Shown here: positions 57,575 to 64,000 of the stretch, in pieces | Numbering within the stretch: the first letter of the stretch is position 1 | How the letters are laid out: each line of letters begins with the position of its first letter | NCBI RefSeq assembly: GCF_009602425.1 | Contig: NW_022259981.1 | Span: 14,614-78,613, forward strand | Direction: 5' to 3' | Source of the DNA: Actinia tenebrosa | Taxonomy: Eukaryota; Cnidaria; Anthozoa; Actiniaria; Actiniidae | Length of the DNA stretch: 64,000 nt | The notes under the pieces: model-generated | The model's database searches: none | The model's input: only the letters and a program-made list of their open reading frames with translations | What the model was told of the DNA's origin: nothing | Made by a program: the position numbers and the translations under genes

Positions 57575-57800
57575 ATAGAGGATATTACATGGGCGCGCGG
57601 AGATACGAATTTTATCTTCGAGTGTTGAAAAGAGATTTTCAAAACAAGAAGATAAAATTCGTATCTCCAAGCGGCCATGTAATGTTCTGTTTATTATATA
57701 ATTATCAATGAAGTATGTTTTGGCTTTTTCAGGCAATTCTTTCCGTGTATTTTTGAATAGCCATCGCAATGGTGTTATTTTCACACGTGAAAATAACATG
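57575..57800. mobile_element. Inverted-repeat element, copy 1
   Basis: Contains GGAGATACGAATTTTATCTTC and, 30 bases on, its inverted complement (GAAGATAAAATTCGTATCTCC), then TATATAATTATCA, TGGCTTTTTCAGGCAATTC and GAATAGCCATCGCAATGGTG. The right end is GTTATTTTCACACGTGAAAATAAC. A second copy lies inverted at 59085-59250. It abuts repeat copy D, replacing that copy's 5' part. Confidence 0.7.
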
Positions 57801-58945
57801 AGTGTTCTATTTGGTCCATGAAATTTTGTTTTATATGTAAGGGAATCTAATCAATTGCCTATAGTAGAAATTTGCCAAAACTCCCAAAAAATATATCCTT
57901 ATTTTGAATCCTGCATTTAAGATTTTTTATTTTGCAAAATCATTAAGCGTGGACGTCGGTGGACCGGATCTTGAAGTAATATTTCAAAGCAGACAATGAG
58001 GACTGGACGGGATTTCAAGTCCTAAGCAATTAGTTCCAACTAAGTAACTGCGCGGACTTGAAATCACGTCCAGTCCGATATTGGAGGCTTTGAAATGACT
58101 TCTCATCTCATTAATTATTCGACTTGGAGTAACTGGAACAAAATTAATTCAGTCCTAGGACTGAATTAATTTTGTTCCAGTTACTAGAGAATGAATTCAG
58201 TCCTTTCACATGACTTTACCAGGTTTCTAGTAACATCATGTGACCCAAAAATAGCCCATTGATTGGCTGGTTTCCTCATGAATTATTAATGAGTATGACA
58301 ATCACAAATAAAAAAATTCTCATATTTTCAGGTTCTGAAAGGATAGAAATAATCTTAAAGTATAGCAAAAACATACCCAACTATTAAAATTTGATTTATC
58401 CTTCTAGATTCTGAATTATGAGAGATTTTTTATTTTGGAAAATNNGGAACCGTGCATAGCTGGAATGGACTGGACTTCGATTACCTAGATCGTCCGGATC
58501 GTAAAAAGTATTTTTACTCCGAATTCGCAGCTTTTATTATGTAATTTTTAATTTAACATTCATAAATAGTAATTTTATGCTGAAATTTTTAAAAAAAATC
58601 AAGATTTATTTTTTTATAATATTTCCGGCTAAACTCCTATTATGTAGGATGGATGCAAATTCGCTTCTTGTCTGGGCATCCACCAACAGTCAAACACTTA
58701 AGTACTCTAGAGACTTAATTGTGTTATGAAGGTCTGTTGACTGGAGTATGGTGAACATATATATTTTTTGAAGGTTTTATGGTCTCACATGTGGATATAG
58801 TTGAACGAATGTCATTCAGACAGTCAATTACTTTCATCCATTGCGAAATCTTTTTGTGCATTTTGTTTATATTTCTCGCATGCGCCTAGTCTACTTTGCA
58901 TTCAAATTACATTACATTACATTTTCTTTCTTTCTTTCTTAATAA
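57800..58945 (+). repeat. Dispersed GGATC repeat family, copy D (5'-truncated, interrupted)
   Basis: Starts abruptly at GTGTTCTATTTGGTCCATGA and passes through the usual landmarks (TGGAATGGACTGGACTT, TCGTCCGGATCG near 58495, CATCCACCAACAGTCAAACA near 58680). Interrupted at 57976-58303. Ends near a pentanucleotide ATTAC/ACATT run at about 58910-58923. Confidence 0.78.
57976..58303. mobile_element. Palindromic insertion in repeat copy D, with a 58-bp perfect palindrome
   Basis: The family sequence GGATCTTGAA...TCACAAA, continuous in copy C, is split. The insert has inverted arms TTTCAAAGC, GACTGGACG.GATTTCAAGTCC and their complements, then a perfect palindrome at 58128-58185 centred on CCTAGG, then unrelated sequence ending GAGTATGACAA. 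No coding capacity. Confidence 0.7.
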
Positions 58946-59084
58946 ATAATTGAATGAATAATTCTGCTTCTATTCGATCTGTCTTCAAATTTCTAAATCC
59001 CTCAAGTTTATTGATTTTCCTATTTATCATTTTTCGCACATTTCGAAAAATCTCTATTCTCTCATCTCTATTTCAAAAAATTGA

Positions 59085-59250
59085 TATCTTCTTGTGAAGA
59101 TAACACCATTGCGATAGCTATTCAAAAATATACGGAAAGAATTGCCTGAAAAAAGCCAAAACATACTTCACTGATAATTATATAATAAACAGAATATTAC
59201 ATGGCCGCTTGGAGATACGAATTTTATCTTCTTGTGTTGAAAATCTCTCG
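59085..59250. mobile_element. Inverted-repeat element, copy 2 (opposite orientation to copy 1)
   Basis: Reads GATAACACCATTGCGAT, GCTATTCAAAAATA, AATTGCCTGAAAAAAGCCAA, ATTATATAATAAACAGAATA, then TTACATGGCCGCTTGGAGAT and the ACGAATTTTATCTTC end; this is the complement of 57575-57800 in reverse order. Confidence 0.7.
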
Positions 59251-61480
59251 CACGTTCGCGTATCCTCTATATCTTCGTCACACAAACCTATCAGTTACTA
59301 GTCAAACTTATTACAGTCTTCGTTTCATTGGACGAAAAGGTTGATAACATTTGATTTTCCATATCCTTCGACTTTGAGTAGGCTACCTACAAAGACTTCA
59401 TCTTGATTCGGAGAAGATTAGACTGCTCTTAGCGACTAGAATACTCTCAGAGGCTTTCTGTCTGATGTCATTCCATCAGCTATGTAAGAGCAGTTCATTT
59501 TTATCATCCCCTGCAGATGTATAAGGCAGTTTCTAATGTGTATCGAGGAAGCAGTTTGTCACTGATATATCCAGGCGACTGTGGCCTCAGGGTGAAACTA
59601 TGTAAACACATTTCTCATCATTTTCTAGCTAATTGTTCAAGCAGGCTATAGTCGAGCATCATAAAGAATATATTTTTATCCGATCATCCAGCATCTTTAT
59701 CATTGTCGTCGTAGTCCCTGGAGATGAAATCAATGTAAAATTTTTCTTTTTTTTTTTTTCTCAATTCTAATTTTTCGCTTGCATGAATTTTATAATGTCA
59801 TCGGACGTAATTGAAACTTTTAAACAAAATTTGGACATGATTGCAGTTGTCTGGGGTTTTTTTTCGCAATCTCTATAAATGTAGTCTACATAGTACACAC
59901 GTCTAGTTTATTCAGGAGTGCCCTCAGGTCGAGACCCAGCGCTATCTTTGGGTGAAATATTCCAAAGTGCTCTAAGCGTTAATCCATATAGACCCATCCC
60001 CCACTCAAACAACCATTTTAATCCTCTTATTTATCTGGGCTAGTTTCACGAGTACGTTATGAAAAAATGTCACATTGAAAGCAGCTTTAAAGGGATAAAA
60101 ACCCTTATTTTCATCCCTGTGTCGTGTTGATAAAACTGCCAGGTAGTTCAGTCAATCGGGCGGACAAGGAATCGTATACACTTGTTCAGACTTCCGCTCA
60201 AAGTGGTGTGCTGATAACCCCTCAGTTCCCACTCACTCGATATACAAACCATATGCATGTATTAGATTGGAGATATTTGCTGCACGATCTCTGATTGGCT
60301 AAAAAGGTTCAACAATGAATGACAGACATTTTCAGACGCGCATTTTGATCAAAAATTAAAAATAAAACCATTTTGCTTTGTGATCAACGAATCTCTACTT
60401 TTTATACCCGGCATAGCGCATTCTTTTATTCACAACAGCGATCATTTTATGACTCTACTTATGAAATAACTGTTTGCGATCCAAAATGAATGAGATATGA
60501 ATTCGGAGAGCGTGCGCTAAGCTTCTACTATGACCTACGAATAATTGTGCTTTAATTTCCTAACCAAAGTATCACAGAACGTTTTCAAAATCTTTATACC
60601 GATACCTACATGTTTCTCTTGTCGGGAAGACAGGCATAATTACCAATCTTTGAGGTTTTTGAGAACTGTCCGCCGATGCTGTCAGACGAGCAAGAACTTC
60701 AAATAAGAACAGAGTATGGACTTGGGGAAGTACCTCAGTCTTATGAATGGTTTATTGGCGTATCGGTGCAACGATCTTAAAATGAGCCTAATTAGTTCTG
60801 AGAAATAGACTTTTGTTTTAGAGAAAATGGATCGCGCGCGTACGTATTTAGCGGTTTGATAGTGTACATAAAGACACAAGAGGCGACGAATGATATTCTT
60901 ATGATGAATTTTATCATCTCACGCACACCTGTCTTCTATAAAGTTCTCCATTAAAATCGAAAAATTCTTATGCCTTTGCTAACCATGTTTATGCGCTTAA
61001 ATGACAAATGAAGTAAACAAAGAAACCTGACACAGGAATTGCACCTTAAATTAAATTTCTTTAGACAAATTATGAGCAATTAGCACGGTAAGGGCCAACA
61101 AGGACGTCCAATTCATGCCCAAGTGGCCACTTAAAATTGGCGTTAGTGTTTACGATAAAGTTGACAGGCAGAGCGGGTAAGAAGGACAGTAGTTTCCTTA
61201 TTCAAATCCCTGGAGGCTACAAACGCGTATCTCTGTTTCAAAGATAAGGAAAAAATTCGTTTTAGAGGTATTTCTGAATGACGTGTCTCGATGGAACTTT
61301 TAATGATGACTTTTTTGACACGCTATATATTTACAAGTCTACCGATCCTCACAGTTGGGCTGATATCTCGATGTTACACAATAGATCTACTTTTATTGTC
61401 AAGTCCTGATACGAAATTTAATTAAATTCTTATATAACAAACTATAAAAAGATGAACATCCAGCTGAGATCGGAAGTCAA
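59251..61480. other. Intergenic region upstream of the GPCR
   Basis: 2.2 kb without a recognisable gene or long repeat. A 60-codon open stretch after CCCCTGCAG at 59515 has exon-like context but no partner. GC-poor throughout. Confidence 0.45.
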
Positions 61481-61485
61481 GCCAG

Positions 61486-61520
61486 TATAAATCAACGACT
61501 CTCTGCGGCTGTCTCCAGTT
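61486..61520 (+). promoter_or_regulatory. TATA-type core promoter candidate of the GPCR gene
   Basis: TATAAAT at 61486-61492, with an initiator-like TCTCCAGTT about 28-31 bases downstream (61512-61520). This would leave a 5' UTR of about 285 bases to the ATG at 61801, with no ATG-free guarantee. Inferred from spacing only. Confidence 0.4.
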
Positions 61521-61800
61521 GAAGTTAGGACCATCTTCGAGCTCCAGTTTTGTGTTTGTTTTCGTCGGACAAACGTAAATGCCACATGTAAATGAGACAT
61601 CATTTGCTAGTTAATGCTATTCAGGAAAGAAAGCGTTTGACCTATTTGTATAGGAGTTCACGCATGGTCTAGCATTGAGAACTGTTATCTAACAAAACAA
61701 ACCAAGACAGTCAGAACCTGAATCGTTTATTCCGTCAACAAGAACATTTACGTACCTCGAAGCCTACAATACTGGTGTTTGTTCCTTTTGGGATACAAGC

Positions 61801-62841
61801 ATGAATACTACTTCGTTAAGTAATGGCTCTTCGAAGCCCATGTTTACGCAAGATCAGTGTCAAAATGGACCGATTCCTGATGGTGATGAGCAGCAAGCAA
61901 TGTTCCAAGCATTCTGTCGGTGTAACATCTTACCTCATCCTCTTCTCGTCGAAGAAATCTTCAGCAAGTTCTTTTTGACTGTTTCAGTGATGGGGAATCT
62001 GTTGGTAATAATTGTGCTTTATCGTATGAAGAGAGGGTTCTTTAATGCCCCAATGAAAGCTCTACTTCAAAATCTGTCCATAGCCGACACTGCTGTTTGT
62101 GTTTTGTACAATGTCAATGATGCGGTTGGCGTCGGTTCGCCCTTGACCACTAGCGGTTTTTGCAAGCTTTTTGGTGGTCTTTTATGGGCATCCTTGAGCA
62201 GTTCATCTTGTGCTGTTTGTTGTGTTTCCATTGAGCGATACCTGGCTGTCGTTAAACCATTAGAGTTCAACTTGACCAAGAAAAAGGCATTGCTGATGAT
62301 CATATTTTCATGGTATTATTCGCTACTCTTCACCATTCTTGATTTCTACTTTCTGGAGAAGATAGTGTACAAAGTGTGTTTGCGCGGGGATGTCGCTATC
62401 TGCGGCTACAGCCACTTGCCCGATATAGATGTCACCGTGCTCAATTTGCTCAACATTATAGCTACGTTCATCATTCCTCTCATCATAGTCTTGTACACTA
62501 ATGTGTCTATCATGGCAGTCATGGTCAAGTCAGCCAAGGCAAAAAAGAAGAACACAACAGACCAGAGTAACAAACACTCGGGAGTCATCATGATCGTCTT
62601 TCTGCTTACCGCAATTTATGTCATATGTTCAGTGCCGTTTACCGTCAACTATGTTCTTAACGCTATACCGGTTGTTATAGATGTTCCGAGACAATTTACG
62701 GCAGTGGCGTACTACTTAATGTTGGCAAACAGCTCGTGTAATCCTTTCATATATTCGTTCTTCAGCGCGGAGTTTCGAAGGGAGTGTGCGAACCTGATTT
62801 CCCTCCCTTACAACTGGATAAAAGACAAAATTAATGGGTAG
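61801..62841 (+). CDS. Class A (rhodopsin-family) G protein-coupled receptor, intronless, 346 aa
   Basis: Seven hydrophobic helices. Family signatures: G65-N66 in helix 1, NLSIAD (Asp96) in helix 2, Cys121 before helix 3 with Cys193 or Cys201 in loop 2 for the disulfide, ERY at 145-147, Trp171 in helix 4, CSVP at 276-279 in helix 6 (no CWxP tryptophan), NPFIY at 314-318 in helix 7, and a short basic helix 8 (FRREC). Two N-glycosylation sequons (Asn2, Asn8). No lysine at the retinal-binding position (Leu308), so not an opsin. Ligand unknown; peptide or small-molecule receptor equally possible. Lineage-expanded intronless receptors like this are common in cnidarians. Confidence 0.92.
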   Translation: MNTTSLSNGSSKPMFTQDQCQNGPIPDGDEQQAMFQAFCRCNILPHPLLVEEIFSKFFLTVSVMGNLLVIIVLYRMKRGFFNAPMKALLQNLSIADTAVCVLYNVNDAVGVGSPLTTSGFCKLFGGLLWASLSSSSCAVCCVSIERYLAVVKPLEFNLTKKKALLMIIFSWYYSLLFTILDFYFLEKIVYKVCLRGDVAICGYSHLPDIDVTVLNLLNIIATFIIPLIIVLYTNVSIMAVMVKSAKAKKKNTTDQSNKHSGVIMIVFLLTAIYVICSVPFTVNYVLNAIPVVIDVPRQFTAVAYYLMLANSSCNPFIYSFFSAEFRRECANLISLPYNWIKDKING

Positions 62842-64000
62842 AAAATAGAAACGCACTTTTTAATCATTGCGTGATTGCAATCAAGAGAACAAACACCAAA
62901 AACAAACAGTATAACAGTTAGGAAACTGCTTCTTTTCTTGGTGATCTTGAATTTCTGTCTCTTCTGTGACGCATGCGACATAAGAAGACACCTTTACACA
63001 TGCTATGATGAAGTTATCACTTAATCTAAAGTCAATTAGTGCGGCAGAGAAATAAGATTAAAAACAGCCTACCAAAACCTTAACAGTGGGGGCTAAATTT
63101 ATACACACAAAAGAGTGTTGTTGAATGTACAATATTACTATTGGCCTTGCTATTCAAAATATAACTCATTAGATCTCCTGAAAGACATCAAAGGACGTCA
63201 ACATCAAATGGAAATGTTTCCACCAAACTGTACAACGCCGGAACATTACAGTAGTTGATGTAGGAATTCCAGTTTCAATCTTTCAACTAAACGCAATAAG
63301 ATTTCAGGATTAAAGTTAATCTCTTTATTTTGTTCAATGAACCAGACTCTTAGACAACTCTTGTGCGAAAATGCTCCTAAGTTATGGACAATGATGGGAA
63401 GTTGATTATTTTTTGGTGACATACGACCTCCAGCGTATATTGGCTTTCAAAAGTGGGTTTCAATATTGAAATCCATTTGATGAATAATGGACCTGGAGCA
63501 ATCGTTAGCCTGCAGCGCCAAGATACAGTGTAAAAAAATCATTTCATATAATGATATACAAATAAATAAATGAATATACTTTTGGTTGCACTCGCTGCGA
63601 GAGAATCCTTTCTGAACTCTTCGTTTCTCTGTTCAGTTCTTTCTTCCCACACACATAATAAAAAAAGAAGTTAGAGATTTAAAACAATAAAAAGCGATTA
63701 CTGTGGTACAGTACTTCAATGATTACATTCATAACATAAAAGTCTTAATCATCGCACTTGGTGTCGTTGTAGTACCCTACGCGGCTAGTGTCATTTTCTT
63801 TTTCTTTTTTACGATAGCATCACCGGTTCAATTATACTCGAGCTAAAAGGAAGCGTACAAATACAATAAAAAGTTTTAGCTATATATGAAAAATGTGAAG
63901 ATGTGGAGATAACATAGTGGTTTTTTTCCAGCGGCCTAAAAGGATAATTCCCTATATAGCTTTAGCAAAGGAGTGATGAATTTTTTTTCTACAAAAAATA
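62842..64000. other. Region downstream of the GPCR to the window edge
   Basis: AT-rich, no supported gene on either strand. Confidence 0.5.

Noticed and set aside
61801-62841. Opsin
   Set aside because: No lysine at the retinal Schiff-base position in helix 7 (Leu308) relative to NPFIY.

Overview
This window looks like part of an animal nuclear genome, most likely an anthozoan cnidarian (sea anemone or coral). The grounds are intron-dense metazoan genes (CEP350, NIT1, SPCS2, a C11orf98-type protein, class I PITP, a class A GPCR), an AT-rich background crowded with short inverted-repeat transposons, and a few assembly N's. The species assignment is an inference; no rRNA, tRNA or mitochondrial sequence is present to fix it.

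Layout. (1) 205-22672 (+): the 3' 29 coding exons of a CEP350-type centrosomal protein, continuing in from beyond the left edge, with a 6.9 kb intron (10606-17471) and many microsatellites and MITEs in its introns. (2) 23902-25161 (-): a four-exon, 113-residue C11orf98 homologue, divergent from (3) 25357-29423 (+), a six-exon NIT1 (deaminated glutathione amidase) with an intact Glu-Lys-Cys triad and a probable dual (mitochondrial/cytosolic) start. (4) 29802-30034 (-): a small secreted Cys-rich (VWC-like) reading frame broken by one frameshift. (5) 31564-34688 (+): SPCS2 (signal peptidase complex subunit 2), six exons, one of whose introns is a textbook U12-type AT-AC intron. (6) 37596-38408 and 40332-41141 (-): two tandem intronless class I phosphatidylinositol transfer proteins; the second has lost one of the two membrane-docking tryptophans. 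Two small exon-like pieces (+) of an unknown gene lie between them. (7) 41874-48767 (+): a nine-exon, 1184-residue, largely disordered protein I do not recognise. (8) 51458-52045 (+) and 56616-57350 (-): a convergent pair of secreted proteins that join an LDLa-like six-Cys module to a papain-fold-like His/Cys domain; I know no name for this architecture. (9) 61801-62841 (+): an intronless class A GPCR with a TATA-type promoter candidate.

Right of 43 kb the intergenic DNA is dominated by one dispersed repeat family (four large copies, each disrupted differently) and by palindromic insertions, a diverged retrotransposon fragment and an inverted duplication. A nested insertion at 26.4-26.9 kb (hAT-like MITE with a perfect 8-bp target duplication inside a tRNA-derived SINE) gives a clear relative chronology. 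The genes are unrelated housekeeping and accessory functions; nothing suggests a co-functional cluster, except that the divergent C11orf98/NIT1 pair probably shares a promoter and the two pairs of paralogues (PITP, LDLa-His/Cys) are local duplications.

All exon models were built by eye from splice sites and frame continuity; the CEP350, SPCS2, NIT1, C11orf98 and 41874-48767 models each keep frame across every junction.
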